A stretch of 64,000 bases of DNA from Winogradskyella alexanderae (GTDB lineage Bacteria > Bacteroidota > Bacteroidia > Flavobacteriales > Flavobacteriaceae). The stretch spans positions 62,001 to 126,000 of the forward strand of contig NZ_JAIUJR010000005.1 in assembly GCF_020166335.1 (NCBI RefSeq), written 5' to 3'. Positions 1 to 9,498 of this stretch are shown piece after piece. The notes under the pieces are model-generated. The model was given only the letters and a program-made list of their open reading frames with translations. It was not told where the DNA came from and did no database searches. Position numbers and translations under genes: made by a program. How positions within the stretch are numbered: the stretch's first letter is position 1; each line of letters starts with the position of its first letter.

Positions 1-714
1 ACCTGCTTTTAAGATGATTTCTAAATCATCAATATCAAAGTAACCCTCCTCACAAAATACATCAATAAAATGGGAAATATTTAAAGCATTAGCTTTCGGG
101 ATTAATTCCTGAGTAATTTGTTCTATATATTTTTCTTTGTTTTTCCTGTACTTTTGAGGTATGGCATGTGCAGCCAATAAGGTAGGCGTTATGTAGGCTA
201 AGGTATCTTGTTTTATACGCTTTATAACCTTAAGCATTTTGAGTTCTGCTTCAACAGAAAGACCATAACCCGTTTTAATCTCAACTGCACCTGTCCCCAT
301 CCTTATAATCTCATCGAGGCGCGCAATGGATTGATCGTAAATATCCTCTTCAGATGTATTTTGAAGTTCTTTTGCGGAATTCAAAATGCCGCCACCACGA
401 GCGGCAATTTCTTCATAACTAAGCCCATTAATTCTATCAACATATTCACTTGTCCTATCACCGGCATAGACAAGATGTGTATGAGAATCACACCACGAGG
501 GTAATACAATTTTACCAGTTGCATCAACAGTCTTTTCTGCATCTATCGGATGGTAGTCTTCCATCTTACCATATTCAATAATTGTATCGTGTTCAATATA
601 TAAATAGGCATTCTCTAATACCGATAAGTGTTTCATGTCAGTACCTTTTACTATGGTAACATTGTGATCATGAACTTGAAGTAACTGTTTTATGTTGGTT
701 ATTAGTATAGACAT
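1..714 (-). CDS. hutI: imidazolonepropionase, N-terminal part (cut by window edge)
   Basis: Reading leftward from the ATG at 714 gives 238 codons without a stop, up to the window edge. The product starts MSILITNIKQLL and matches the N-terminal half of imidazolonepropionase, the histidine-degradation enzyme that hydrolyses 4-imidazolone-5-propionate to N-formimidoyl-L-glutamate. Diagnostic segments are the metal-binding DSHTHLVYAGDR around residue 79, EIKTGYGLS around residue 153 and LLAAHAIP around residue 185. The family is about 410 residues, so roughly 40% is missing off the left edge. The gene is separated from fumC by a hairpin terminator and is probably transcribed on its own or with other hut genes to the left. 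Confidence 0.93.
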   Translation of the reverse strand, partial: MSILITNIKQLLQVHDHNVTIVKGTDMKHLSVLENAYLYIEHDTIIEYGKMEDYHPIDAEKTVDATGKIVLPSWCDSHTHLVYAGDRTSEYVDRINGLSYEEIAARGGGILNSAKELQNTSEEDIYDQSIARLDEIIRMGTGAVEIKTGYGLSVEAELKMLKVIKRIKQDTLAYITPTLLAAHAIPQKYRKNKEKYIEQITQELIPKANALNISHFIDVFCEEGYFDIDDLEIILKAG

Positions 715-761
715 TTAATTAGTTGGTTATATGTAAAGATTATTATTTTTTTTCATAAAAA

Positions 762-791
762 AAAACGCTACTTTCAACTAAGTAGCGTTTT
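762..791 (-). terminator. Rho-independent terminator downstream of fumC
   Basis: A perfect 12-bp inverted repeat, AAAACGCTACTT at 762-773 and AAGTAGCGTTTT at 780-791, encloses a 6-nt loop. On the minus strand it is followed by a run of T, as expected for a terminator of fumC, which ends at 811. Confidence 0.85.
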
Positions 792-810
792 CTTCAAATT
801 ACTATTAATT

Positions 811-2211
811 TTATTTTAAGCTACCTACCATGTCTTCTGGTTTAACCCATTCATCGTACTCTTCGGCTGTTACATAACCGAGATTAATCGCTTCTTCTTT
901 AAGTGTTGTTCCGTTTTTATGTGCTGTATTTGCAATTTCTGCGGCTTTATAGTATCCAATTTTCGTGTTTAAAGCTGTAACTAGCATTAACGAGTTATTT
1001 AATAATTGCTTAATCACGGCATGATTTGGTTCAATGCCACTAGCACAATTAACATCAAAACTTACACAGGCGTCACCAATTAATTGAGCCGATTGTAATA
1101 TGTTTGCTGCCATCATGGGTTTAAAAACATTTAATTCATAATGTCCTTGGGTTCCACCAACACTAACAGCAACATCATTGCCCATAACCTGAGCACAGAC
1201 CATTGTTAACGCTTCACATTGCGTTGGATTGACTTTTCCTGGCATAATAGAACTTCCTGGTTCATTGGCTGGAATTATAATTTCTCCAATACCGGATCGT
1301 GGTCCAGACGCCATCATTCTAATATCATTAGCAATTTTATTTAATGATACAGCAATTTGTTTGAGTGCACCGTGAGTTTCTACGATGGCATCATGTGCTG
1401 CAAGGGCTTCAAACTTATTTTCGGCTGTTATGAACGGAAGTCCAGTGAACTCTGCAATATACTTTGCTACCAATACATCATACCCTTGCGGTGTATTGAG
1501 TCCAGTACCAACTGCAGTACCACCAAGTGCCAGTTCGCTCAGATGGGCAAGTGTGTTTTCTAATGCTTTTAAACCATGGTCTAATTGGGAAACATAACCG
1601 GAAAATTCCTGACCAAGTGTCAACGGTGTTGCGTCCATTAAATGGGTACGTCCTATTTTTACAACGTCCTTAAACTCCAATGACTTTTTATGCAGTGTAT
1701 TACGTAATTGAATTACTCCAGGAATTGTTGTTTCAACAACCTTTTTATAGGCAGCAATATGCATTCCAGTAGGGAAGGTGTCGTTTGAAGATTGCGATTT
1801 ATTTACATCATCGTTTGGTTGAATGGTTTTTTCGCCTTCACCAATGACCTTACCTGCCAATTGGTGTGCTCTATTGGCAACAACCTCATTAACGTTCATA
1901 TTACTTTGAGTACCAGATCCTGTTTGCCAAATTACCAATGGGAATTGATCATTGTGTTTGTTGTCTAGAATTTCATCACAAACCTGAGCTATTAAATCCC
2001 TTTTTTCTTTAGAGAGAACTCCAAGTTCACAATTAGCGTAAGCAGCGGCTTTCTTTAGGTAAGCAAAACCATGAACGATTTCTAAAGGCATGGATGCAGG
2101 AGCACCAATTTTAAAGTTGTTTCTAGAACGTTCGGTTTGTGCACCCCAAATTTTATCTGCAGGCACTTTTACTTCGCCCATTGTGTCTTTTTCTATTCTG
2201 TAATTCATCAT
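811..2211 (-). CDS. fumC: class II fumarate hydratase
   Basis: Fumarase C interconverts fumarate and L-malate in the TCA cycle without an iron-sulfur cluster. The 466-residue length is normal. The fumarase/aspartase signature [11 protein letters not shown] lies near residue 319 and is the mobile active-site loop. [16 protein letters not shown] near residue 188 and [14 protein letters not shown] near residue 100 are the other two conserved regions, and they form the active site between subunits. The protein starts Met-Met-Asn; the second Met (codon ending 2208) is an equally good start. A -7 box lies 25 nt upstream and a strong terminator follows, so it looks monocistronic. Confidence 0.97.
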   Translation of the reverse strand: MMNYRIEKDTMGEVKVPADKIWGAQTERSRNNFKIGAPASMPLEIVHGFAYLKKAAAYANCELGVLSKEKRDLIAQVCDEILDNKHNDQFPLVIWQTGSGTQSNMNVNEVVANRAHQLAGKVIGEGEKTIQPNDDVNKSQSSNDTFPTGMHIAAYKKVVETTIPGVIQLRNTLHKKSLEFKDVVKIGRTHLMDATPLTLGQEFSGYVSQLDHGLKALENTLAHLSELALGGTAVGTGLNTPQGYDVLVAKYIAEFTGLPFITAENKFEALAAHDAIVETHGALKQIAVSLNKIANDIRMMASGPRSGIGEIIIPANEPGSSIMPGKVNPTQCEALTMVCAQVMGNDVAVSVGGTQGHYELNVFKPMMAANILQSAQLIGDACVSFDVNCASGIEPNHAVIKQLLNNSLMLVTALNTKIGYYKAAEIANTAHKNGTTLKEEAINLGYVTAEEYDEWVKPEDMVGSLK

Positions 2212-2235
2212 GTGATTATTTTAAATAAAGCAGTG

Positions 2236-2243
2236 CAAAATTA
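2236..2243 (-). promoter_or_regulatory. -7 promoter box of fumC
   Basis: Read on the minus strand the sequence is TAATTTTG, a perfect match to the Bacteroidota -7 consensus TAnnTTTG, 25 nt before the fumC start. I see no clear -33 TTG. Confidence 0.5.
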
Positions 2244-2367
2244 CAGATTTAGAAACTTTTAAATACTGAAGAATATCATTTTATTTAGGATTTAATTACG
2301 AAAGATGAAGAATTAATTTTTGCCTTTATCAACCTAAATTTTACAAATTTAAGAATCAATGTTGTCT

Positions 2368-3045
2368 TTATGGATTCATAATTTTTCCATCGACCATAGT
2401 TAGTTTACGATCTGCCATGTTAGCGAGCTCTTGGTTGTGTGTTACAATGACAAAGGTTTGTTTAAACTCATCTCTAAGTTTAAAAAAAAGTTCGTGAAGT
2501 TGTCCTGCAGATTCACTATCAAGATTTCCTGAAGGTTCATCAGCAAAAACGATATTTGGATTATTAATTAGGGCTCTTGCCACGGCAACTCTTTGTTGCT
2601 CGCCACCAGACATACTGTTTGGTTTGTGGTGCAAACGTTCACCTAGTCCCAAATACTCTAATAGTTCTTTAGCGTTCTGTGCTGCACTTTCCCTTGGCGT
2701 ATTGTTAATAAATGCCGGTATACATACGTTTTCTAAAGCTGTGAATTCTGGTAATAATTGGTGGAATTGAAAAATAAACCCGATATTTTTATTTCTAAAC
2801 TTTGCAAGTTCTTTATCACTAAGGGCTTTAATAGATTTACCATTTATAACCAATTCGGTTTGTGGTGTATAATCAGGTTTATCTAAAGTACCCAATATCT
2901 GAAGAAGCGTGGTTTTACCTGCACCTGAAGCACCAACAATAGAAACAACCTCACTCTCCTTAATCGAAATGTCTACGCCCTTTAATACCTTTAAATCATT
3001 AAAGGATTTCCTTATGTCTTTTGCTGAAATAACCGTTTTTGCCAT
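2368..3045 (-). CDS. ABC transporter ATP-binding protein, LolD/MacB-like
   Basis: This 225-residue ATPase has all the ABC motifs: Walker A GASGAGKT at residues 38-45, the Q-loop [10 protein letters not shown] near 92-101, signature SGGEQQ at 146-151, Walker B NIVFADE at 164-170 followed by PSGNLD, and the switch His in IVTHNQ. The [15 protein letters not shown] and DEPSGNLD segments are those of the LolD/MacB/FtsE branch. These usually partner with FtsX-like permeases in lipoprotein release or mechanotransmission. No permease gene is adjacent, which is common for LolD in this phylum. LolD is the best guess, but the substrate cannot be told from the sequence. Confidence 0.88.
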   Translation of the reverse strand: MAKTVISAKDIRKSFNDLKVLKGVDISIKESEVVSIVGASGAGKTTLLQILGTLDKPDYTPQTELVINGKSIKALSDKELAKFRNKNIGFIFQFHQLLPEFTALENVCIPAFINNTPRESAAQNAKELLEYLGLGERLHHKPNSMSGGEQQRVAVARALINNPNIVFADEPSGNLDSESAGQLHELFFKLRDEFKQTFVIVTHNQELANMADRKLTMVDGKIMNP

Positions 3046-3085
3046 GCAAAGGTGAAAGTAATACTAAATGTGTAATTGCACAATT

Positions 3086-5542
3086 TTAAGAGGTGGTTTG
3101 TTTCTTTTTGAAAACAGACTTTAAACCATTGTAGTCAATAAAATACTGTATTCTTAAAGAGAATGTATTTTGAATTGGTTGTTGAAACAATAAATCTAAG
3201 CTTTCAGTAAAATTATCATTTGCATTCTCATCGAAATTAAAAAGCTGATTTCGATATAAAGCTGTTAGAAAGCTCCCTGGAGCAAACTGCCATGAATAGG
3301 TTAAATCTACATTCCAAGTACTAAAATTAATATCTGGATCGCCACCTATATTCTCCACATTATAACCCTCTGCAGTGGTTAATCTTCCGTTATCTAATAA
3401 GGTAAACATGTCATAATCGTATTTAACGGTATCCCAGTAATGTCTAAAGGTTAAGCCAAGACTATGAAATGGATTAAAGGTATAATTGCCGGAAATTGTA
3501 TTTGTAACAATCTGCCTATTACGTTCACCTAGAATTGGTGTGTCGTTTATATTTGCCGCGTAGCCACGATCACCATTTCTGAACTCAAAATTTAAGCCGT
3601 AGACAAGTAGCAATTTATCAGAAAATCTAACACGTGGCTCAATCTCAAAATCATAACGAAAAAGATCACGTCCTTCTTCAAATAGTGTTGCAATGTTTGC
3701 TCTAACATCAATAGCGAAGATTCTATTGTAATTTGTAGATACCCAACCTCCTGTGCTCACTGAATTTTCAAAAATGAAAGGTCTACCATCTCTAGATTCA
3801 AAAAAATCGTATTGTTTTCCTGGTTGGATATTTAGTCTAAACCCATAAGCATCTAGTTTTCTTGTAAAGGCTCTATAACCACCGCCTAAGTTAAACCGAG
3901 CGAAGGTATTTGGATCTACTAATCTTCTGTAATTACTAAAAAAATTGAATCTGTAACTGTTTAAACGTCCTGAAGGCTCAAAGGTTTCATAAGAGAAATC
4001 AATACCAAAATCATTTCTGTTGTTCCTTAGGTTTAAACCCATATCGTTAATGTCGTACTTGGTATCTGCAAACCTGTGGTCAAAACTATAACGAAAATTA
4101 CCAGCAACTTTCCCAACACGAAAAAAACTGCTAAACCCTGTTTCCAATGGCGCGTTTTGGTAGTTAACATTGCTCATACGCAATTCGGTATCGAGCCTGT
4201 AGGTATTCTTTTTATTCACCAGATTAGCGACTAACGCAGTAGCATTACCATCCCTGAACTCACCTTCGCGCGTAACGTTGGTGTTTATAAGACTAATCGC
4301 AGAGTTGCCTCCAAATTGTTTATCCACCACCAATATGTTGTAGTTTGTGAAGGGTTCTACAACGGTTTGTCGCTTTTCGCCAGTTTCATCGTTGGTAATT
4401 GTTCCAAAAGTTTTTTCTGTAATTGCATTGAGAATACCTAAACCCCAACCGTCCTTAGTGCGGCCAGAAACTTTTAGTGCATTAAGTACTTTTACTTGGT
4501 CTGGTTTGTCAAGTGTTTCATTTTGCTCTAACGTTATTTGTCCTGAAGGTCCATTTCCAATTCGTCTTGAAAAGAACAAACCTCCTTTTGAAAACAAATC
4601 TACACCTTCAGTAAAGAATTGGCGCTGTTCTGAAAAGGTCTGTTCAAAAGGACCTAGATTTAATTCAACATTATCAAAACCTGCCTGGCTGAAATCAGGA
4701 ATCAATGTTGCATCTAATGTAAAATTGTCTGTTATACCATACTTAACATCCATTCCAAAACGTAAATCAGATTCCGTTGCTCCATCAAAACTATCTAATA
4801 TGCCAGTGGTAAACGGGTAGAGATTTAATCTTACAGGCGGTTTGATATTATCCAATCCCTTTAACTCACCATGATATAACCCGATATAACCCTTTGTAGG
4901 ATCAATAGGATTCCAAGTATATTGGGCTCTATCGCGTCTAAATTGCCTGTGAAACTGTAAACCCCAGGTAGGTTCTTCTTGGTCGGCAAAACGTAATGTT
5001 CTATATGGAATTTGGATTTCAACAGTCCAACCATCATCTTTTAGTTTTACTGCACTATTCCAGACAGCATTCCAGCTAAAGTCTTCACCTATGCTGGGGT
5101 TAGAAATAGCATCAGCCTGTTGGCCAGAACTAAAAACAAAAAAACTGGTATCGTTTTGGGCATCGTTGTTCGGATTCAAAACCACTAAAAAGAAATCTGT
5201 TTGTCCAAAATTATCACGATTTACCAATTGTTTCATAATTAAATTTGGATCATCATAGAGATAAGCTGCAACATAAATTGCATTATCGTCATAAGTTACC
5301 TTAACCTCAGTCCGCTTAGATTTGGGTAGTGGATTTCCAATTTCAGGCCTAAACTGAATAAAATCTGTTGCGACCTCAGCATTTTGCCACGCTTCATCAT
5401 TTAAATTGCCATCAATTTTGGGAGCTTTTTTTGTTCGTGAAATGTTTAATGTCTTTTTGTCTTGACCGTTGATAAATTCCATTGTAAATACCAGGCAAAT
5501 GAGAAGAAGTAGTGAACTAAAAGGAATTTTGGCTTGAAACAA
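3086..5542 (-). CDS. DUF5916 / CBM9-like outer-membrane protein
   Basis: The 818-residue product begins with a signal peptide (about residues 1-27, ending near NGQ). A carbohydrate-binding family 9-like domain follows (about 35-230), recognisable from APKIDGNLNDEAWQNA and the YVAAYLYDD strand. The rest is long and rich in alternating aromatic strands (RRIGNGPSGQ, TLIPDFSQAG, FFTEG), the DUF5916 pattern of a beta-barrel. The start codon is TTG: the in-frame stop at 5570-5572 leaves no ATG or GTG before Met21, and Met21 would remove most of the signal peptide. Function is unknown. The family is widespread in Flavobacteriia and sometimes linked to carbohydrate or peptide utilisation. A -7 box lies upstream. 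Confidence 0.85.
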   Translation of the reverse strand: MFQAKIPFSSLLLLICLVFTMEFINGQDKKTLNISRTKKAPKIDGNLNDEAWQNAEVATDFIQFRPEIGNPLPKSKRTEVKVTYDDNAIYVAAYLYDDPNLIMKQLVNRDNFGQTDFFLVVLNPNNDAQNDTSFFVFSSGQQADAISNPSIGEDFSWNAVWNSAVKLKDDGWTVEIQIPYRTLRFADQEEPTWGLQFHRQFRRDRAQYTWNPIDPTKGYIGLYHGELKGLDNIKPPVRLNLYPFTTGILDSFDGATESDLRFGMDVKYGITDNFTLDATLIPDFSQAGFDNVELNLGPFEQTFSEQRQFFTEGVDLFSKGGLFFSRRIGNGPSGQITLEQNETLDKPDQVKVLNALKVSGRTKDGWGLGILNAITEKTFGTITNDETGEKRQTVVEPFTNYNILVVDKQFGGNSAISLINTNVTREGEFRDGNATALVANLVNKKNTYRLDTELRMSNVNYQNAPLETGFSSFFRVGKVAGNFRYSFDHRFADTKYDINDMGLNLRNNRNDFGIDFSYETFEPSGRLNSYRFNFFSNYRRLVDPNTFARFNLGGGYRAFTRKLDAYGFRLNIQPGKQYDFFESRDGRPFIFENSVSTGGWVSTNYNRIFAIDVRANIATLFEEGRDLFRYDFEIEPRVRFSDKLLLVYGLNFEFRNGDRGYAANINDTPILGERNRQIVTNTISGNYTFNPFHSLGLTFRHYWDTVKYDYDMFTLLDNGRLTTAEGYNVENIGGDPDINFSTWNVDLTYSWQFAPGSFLTALYRNQLFNFDENANDNFTESLDLLFQQPIQNTFSLRIQYFIDYNGLKSVFKKKQTTS

Positions 5543-5588
5543 AGTAGATTTTTTTACAAGGAAAACTGTTAGTTATAATTATTGGCTG

Positions 5589-5596
5589 CAAAGCTA
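5589..5596 (-). promoter_or_regulatory. -7 promoter box of the DUF5916 gene
   Basis: The minus strand reads TAGCTTTG, a perfect TAnnTTTG, 47 nt before the TTG start at 5542. Its position supports use of that TTG rather than the internal ATG. Confidence 0.5.
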
Positions 5597-5732
5597 CATT
5601 TACATATAAGTATAAGCTCTTAAGTAAACGTTAAAAAGGTTTAAGGGATGTTAACAGAAAATGAACCTTTTGTCAGTCAGATTTCCTTTGGAATACTTAT
5701 TGCTAAGTAAATAATGAATTAATTTGTTACAA

Positions 5733-5999
5733 ATGAATAAAAATAAAATTTTAGCTATCAGCATTATTTGTGATATACTTGGTTACGTGTCTTATGTATT
5801 TCCACCTTTTGATTTTATTTGGGCACCGTTATCTGCCTATATTATGACTAAACTTTATAAAGGAAGGGATGGTAAAATAGCTGCAGTCATTTCATTTATT
5901 GAAGAGGCCTTACCGTTTTTTGATATAATACCAACATTTACTTTAATGTGGCTCTACACTTATGTTTTAAAACCTAAAACAGTTATTAAGAAAACATAA
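5733..5999 (+). CDS. small conserved membrane protein, function unknown
   Basis: From the ATG at 5733 the product is 88 residues long; an in-frame TTG three codons upstream is less likely. It is hydrophobic, with segments around residues 5-38 (ILAISIICDILGYVSYVFP, FIWAPLSAYIM) and 62-80 (TFTLMWLYTYVL). Between them lies a short charged loop KLYKGRDGKIAA followed by FIEEALPFFDIIPT. The conserved-looking acidic/proline motif EALPFFDIIP between two membrane spans resembles small uncharacterised flavobacterial membrane proteins, but I cannot assign a function. It faces the lipoprotein gene at 6046 across a shared hairpin terminator. Confidence 0.75.
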   Translation: MNKNKILAISIICDILGYVSYVFPPFDFIWAPLSAYIMTKLYKGRDGKIAAVISFIEEALPFFDIIPTFTLMWLYTYVLKPKTVIKKT

Positions 6000-6000
6000 A

Positions 6001-6024
6001 AAAAGCACTCCTTAGAGTGCTTTT
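6001..6024. terminator. bidirectional terminator between convergent genes
   Basis: Inverted repeat AAAAGCACTC (6001-6010) and GAGTGCTTTT (6015-6024) with a 4-nt loop. It is flanked by A-rich sequence on the left and T-rich sequence on the right, so it can terminate the + gene ending at 5999 and the - gene ending at 6046. Confidence 0.85.
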
Positions 6025-6045
6025 TTTACTAATAAGGATACTCGC

Positions 6046-6603
6046 TTAGTTTACATCAAAAGTGAACGTAGCTTCAATATCTGTTTCTCCGCCACCACCG
6101 GCAGCTGTGCCATCATTTGGTTTTGTTGGTTCATGCTTTAAAACAACAGTTAATGTGTTTCCTACGGCAGCTGCTCCAGAAGCTAATGTAATACTCACGC
6201 CTATTGGATTCCCATTACCATCACTATCGTTGTAATTGAAAGAAGTTCCTGAACCACCTGTGAAACTATAAAATACCTGGTGCTCATCATCTTCTTCTAA
6301 AACCTCCTCAGTGATATCCTCAGCTGGAGATTCTAATTCATTTAAGAATTCAATTTCACCACCATAAGTAGTGTTGGCCGCCAATGGACCGCTTACCGTT
6401 ACGACCGGAGCATTTGGACCATCACCATCAGCATCACGTGATTGGAAAATTATAGGCGCACCACCACCTACGGCCTGTAAACTCAATGTCATTGTTGTGA
6501 TTACTTCTTCTTCATTCACTGCTACTGGATCATCATCATCGCTACAAGCTGTAAAAAGTCCGATACTTAAAAATAAAAGTAAAAGGTGTTTAAACGTTTT
6601 CAT
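6046..6603 (-). CDS. small acidic lipoprotein, partner of the TonB-dependent receptor
   Basis: The 185-residue product starts MKTFKHLLLLFLSIGLFTAC, a lipoprotein signal with lipobox LFTAC; the mature protein begins CSDDDD. It is strongly acidic, with LEEDDEHQVFYSF in the middle and a Gly-rich region near 168-172. It lies 26 nt after the TonB receptor gene and ends at a terminator, so it is the last gene of that operon. Database entries for similar flavobacterial proteins carry the uninformative label 'type 1 periplasmic binding fold superfamily protein' (from memory). A surface lipoprotein that hands substrate to the receptor is a reasonable inference. The DDDD and His/Asp clusters would suit a metal ligand, but this is unproven. 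Confidence 0.75.
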   Translation of the reverse strand: MKTFKHLLLLFLSIGLFTACSDDDDPVAVNEEEVITTMTLSLQAVGGGAPIIFQSRDADGDGPNAPVVTVSGPLAANTTYGGEIEFLNELESPAEDITEEVLEEDDEHQVFYSFTGGSGTSFNYNDSDGNGNPIGVSITLASGAAAVGNTLTVVLKHEPTKPNDGTAAGGGGETDIEATFTFDVN

Positions 6604-6629
6604 AATTTAAAAATTTAATTGGGTTTTTG

Positions 6630-9068
6630 TTAATAATTAATTTGTAATTGTAATGTTATATTTCTTCCTAAGTCATCAGCAAAATAACGTAGTCTGTTTA
6701 AGTAAGCTCTATAATTTATGTTGAATACATTGTTGATATTCAGACTTATATTCATATTTGTTTTTGCACTTATATTAAATGAAACATCACTATAAAAATG
6801 TAGTAAGTGATATGCTGGCGGTGGTGTGCTAATATCTACTAAAACTGTTTCATTTGTTGTTGGCACAAAAGCTTCGAAATTAAAATCAGGAAAATCCTTT
6901 TGCTCAAAAACCCACTCAGAGGTTAAGTTGGCAGAGAAATTATTCCATTTTTCATTTCGGTATGATAATGTGTTTATGGTATTAAAGGCTGGCATATCAA
7001 TAAGGTCTATACCTAAACTTAAATCATTGCCTTTAATATATGAGGACTTGTTTCTCCAGGTAAAATTGTCGTTGAAATTTAGATTTGATGCTACATCTAT
7101 GCCGAATAATTCTGCCTGCGTCTGTTGAAATTCCCATACAGGGAAAGCACCTCTTATAGTCTGTTCAACACCAGTAGGTCTCAGGTAAATAAAATCACTT
7201 ATCCTATTGTAATAGCCTTCAATTAATAGATCAAAATTAGACTGCTCTAACTTATAGCTCAATGCAATTCTATTAGAAATTTCTTGGTCTAGCCTTAAAT
7301 CACCTAACTCAATTCTCGCAGCAGAATGGTGTAAGCCGTCACTAAACAATTCTGATACATTAGGAGGTCTGCTTGACAAACTATAATTACCAAGTAAGTA
7401 ACTGTTTTCATTTAAGTTATATCTAACACCTGCAGAAGCTGAGAAATTATGAAAATTAAAAACAGGATTTGTCAAATAATCTGATGCATCAGGATCAATC
7501 ACACCATAAACAATATCAGTTCCATATACAGAGGCAATTATAATGTCTTGAAAGTCATTATCATAGCCACGCTCTTCCCATCTACTAGTTCGATAAAACT
7601 TTTTTGAGTCAATTCTATTAAAATCGTATCTGAGGCCTGCATCTAACGTAAATGTTTCATTTAGTATCCACTCAGAAGTTAAGTAAGCACCAAAATCATA
7701 TTTATCGTAATCTGGTATTAATCTGCGTATTCCTGTATCAGGATTAGCAAAATTATCCTGATATCTTCCCATAAGACCAAAATTGGTTTTACGGTTTAGA
7801 TCTGCATCAAGCTGAACATCTGCCAAAAGGGTATGAGTTTGAAGATTTAAATCTAGTGCCGGTTTATCTCTATCGTCACCAACACGGATATCAAACTCAA
7901 AACGTTGATTGTTTTGGTAGTCGTACTGCAGATTTATTTTTCCAAAATTTTTAAAACGTTTGTAATACGTCGCTTTAAATAAATGATGTGTTACTTCTTG
8001 CTTTGGTGCGTTGATGTCATAGCCAAAATCGTCAATAACCTGTGGTTTTTGTGAATTTATTGCATTTACAAGGTCTGATATATTACCTATGTGCGAAGAT
8101 CTTAAAATACCAATCTCATTGAATAGGTAGCTGTAAAACACTTCAAAACCACTTTCAAAGGTCTTTTTACCTCCTTGCAATGTTATACCATTGGATCGCA
8201 GTCCAGTATTAGTTAACATATAATCTGGCGCTTCAAAATCTCCGTTACGCTTTAGCGAACCTTGAATATTAGCAAACCATCCGGAAGAAAAAGATTTGTT
8301 CAATATTGTACTTACGCTAAGTCCTCTGCTATTCGTTTGTCCGCTAACGATGGTTTTTCCAAAAAGAGAATCTTTGAGAATTGTACGTGCAGGATTAATT
8401 ACAATAACACCACCAACCGCATCACCACCGTAGGCAAGCGCACCAGATCCTTTAATGACAGAGATTCTATTTGCACTATTAATGTCAATATTTGGTGCAT
8501 GTTCAACACCCCATTCTTGATCTTGTAAGCGTACATTATTATTTAAAATCAACAATCTACTACCGTAAAGGCCGTTAATAATTGGTTTTACTATGGTATT
8601 TCCTGTATTTATTGATGAAACACCAGGCACTTCCTTGAGTGCATCACCAATGCTTAGATTGCTATACCGTCTTAAGGTACCGGATTTAATGATTGTCTCT
8701 TGGGCTGTTTTAGTTTCTTTTTTGTCTACAACAGCTTTAACAGAAACCTCATTTAACGCTTCAATATGATGTTCTAGCGCTATGCTTTGAAACATATCTC
8801 CCGTAATGTTGTAGGTTACGGTTTTTGTCTCGCAAGCAAGGTGGGTTATGACCAACGTTAATTCGCCATTACAAAGATTTTCAATTTTGAACTTACCATT
8901 TATGTCTGAAGAGGTATATTTATTTAAACTCCTTATAAAAATGGTAGCACCATTTAAAGGTGTATTGTCGTGAAAATCTTTAAGCTCACCTAAAAAGACC
9001 GCATCGCATTTCTGCGCTATAGAAAAAGAGCAAAATGAAAAAAGTACTATAAGACTATAGTATTTCAT
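6630..9068 (-). CDS. TonB-dependent receptor, probably metal or siderophore uptake
   Basis: This is an outer-membrane active-transport channel of 812 residues. The signal peptide is residues 1-18 (cleaved after SIAQ). A CarboxypepD_reg-like Ig domain spans about 25-100 (GATIFIRSLNKYTSSDINGKF). The plug spans about 120-230, with GDALKEVPGVSSINTGNTIVKPIINGLYGSRLLIL and GSGALAYGGDAVGGVI; these are typical of ZnuD-like and related metal receptors. A 22-strand barrel follows, ending LQLQINY with the C-terminal aromatic. There is no SusD partner, so this is not a glycan (SusC) receptor. The neighbours (a His/Cys-rich small protein upstream, an acidic lipoprotein downstream) point to zinc or another transition metal; that part is inference. 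Confidence 0.88.
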   Translation of the reverse strand: MKYYSLIVLFSFCSFSIAQKCDAVFLGELKDFHDNTPLNGATIFIRSLNKYTSSDINGKFKIENLCNGELTLVITHLACETKTVTYNITGDMFQSIALEHHIEALNEVSVKAVVDKKETKTAQETIIKSGTLRRYSNLSIGDALKEVPGVSSINTGNTIVKPIINGLYGSRLLILNNNVRLQDQEWGVEHAPNIDINSANRISVIKGSGALAYGGDAVGGVIVINPARTILKDSLFGKTIVSGQTNSRGLSVSTILNKSFSSGWFANIQGSLKRNGDFEAPDYMLTNTGLRSNGITLQGGKKTFESGFEVFYSYLFNEIGILRSSHIGNISDLVNAINSQKPQVIDDFGYDINAPKQEVTHHLFKATYYKRFKNFGKINLQYDYQNNQRFEFDIRVGDDRDKPALDLNLQTHTLLADVQLDADLNRKTNFGLMGRYQDNFANPDTGIRRLIPDYDKYDFGAYLTSEWILNETFTLDAGLRYDFNRIDSKKFYRTSRWEERGYDNDFQDIIIASVYGTDIVYGVIDPDASDYLTNPVFNFHNFSASAGVRYNLNENSYLLGNYSLSSRPPNVSELFSDGLHHSAARIELGDLRLDQEISNRIALSYKLEQSNFDLLIEGYYNRISDFIYLRPTGVEQTIRGAFPVWEFQQTQAELFGIDVASNLNFNDNFTWRNKSSYIKGNDLSLGIDLIDMPAFNTINTLSYRNEKWNNFSANLTSEWVFEQKDFPDFNFEAFVPTTNETVLVDISTPPPAYHLLHFYSDVSFNISAKTNMNISLNINNVFNINYRAYLNRLRYFADDLGRNITLQLQINY

Positions 9069-9091
9069 TAACGAAATATTTGTGTTGTTGC

Positions 9092-9119
9092 AAATAAGGC
9101 ATTTAAAACCACCTTATTT
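9092..9119. repeat. inverted repeat in the leader of the TonB receptor gene
   Basis: AAATAAGG at 9092-9099 and CCTTATTT at 9112-9119 form an 8-bp inverted repeat with a 12-nt spacer, 24 nt upstream of the receptor start. It could be an operator or a weak mRNA hairpin. It has no T-run, so it is unlikely to be a terminator. Confidence 0.4.
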
Positions 9120-9153
9120 AATTTGTGTTTAGTGTTTTAGATAATTCGATTGA

Positions 9154-9498
9154 CTAAACATAGAAGGGAGGTCCTCTGAGGTAAGACGTATCTTGCTGAT
9201 GTGTTCTTAAAAAGAAATAATAAGACAGATTTGTCTTAACAAAGTCATTTGCTTCAAATTCTTCATGCGATTGGAGAAAAGTATAAAAGCCATTATTAAG
9301 TTTATACTTATAAAATTCACAATCGAAATCTAATTTATGGATATGGGTGCTGTGGTTCTTACCATCTTCATTACAAACAAAATGTTCATGATGATTAAAT
9401 GTATGGAACAACTTAACGGCAGAAGGCATTAATACAGCAAGTACTAAAAGGGTAGCTGCAACTTTGCTAAGCAGTGATATGTTTGTTTTGTTGTTCAC
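9154..9498 (-). CDS. small His/Cys-rich envelope protein, putative metal handling
   Basis: The 114-residue product has one hydrophobic segment (about residues 8-30, LLSKVAATLLVLAVLMPSAV) acting as signal or anchor. A His/Cys cluster follows directly: FHTFNHHEHFVC, then HSTHIHKLDFDCEFYKY, giving at least seven His and two Cys within about 30 residues. The start codon is GTG and overlaps the stop of the upstream DUF6787-like gene as GTGA, implying translational coupling. It lies 85 nt upstream of the TonB receptor. I do not know a characterised homologue. The residue content and context suggest a periplasmic or membrane-tethered binder of zinc or copper. Confidence 0.75.
   Translation of the reverse strand: MNNKTNISLLSKVAATLLVLAVLMPSAVKLFHTFNHHEHFVCNEDGKNHSTHIHKLDFDCEFYKYKLNNGFYTFLQSHEEFEANDFVKTNLSYYFFLRTHQQDTSYLRGPPFYV

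Noticed and set aside
4347..4820. 157-codon open frame on the plus strand
   Set aside because: It is antisense to the DUF5916 outer-membrane protein gene, with Ser/Pro-rich translation typical of shadow frames.
6630..9068. SusC-type glycan uptake receptor
   Set aside because: There is no SusD-like lipoprotein beside it, and the downstream lipoprotein is too small (185 residues) and unlike SusD.
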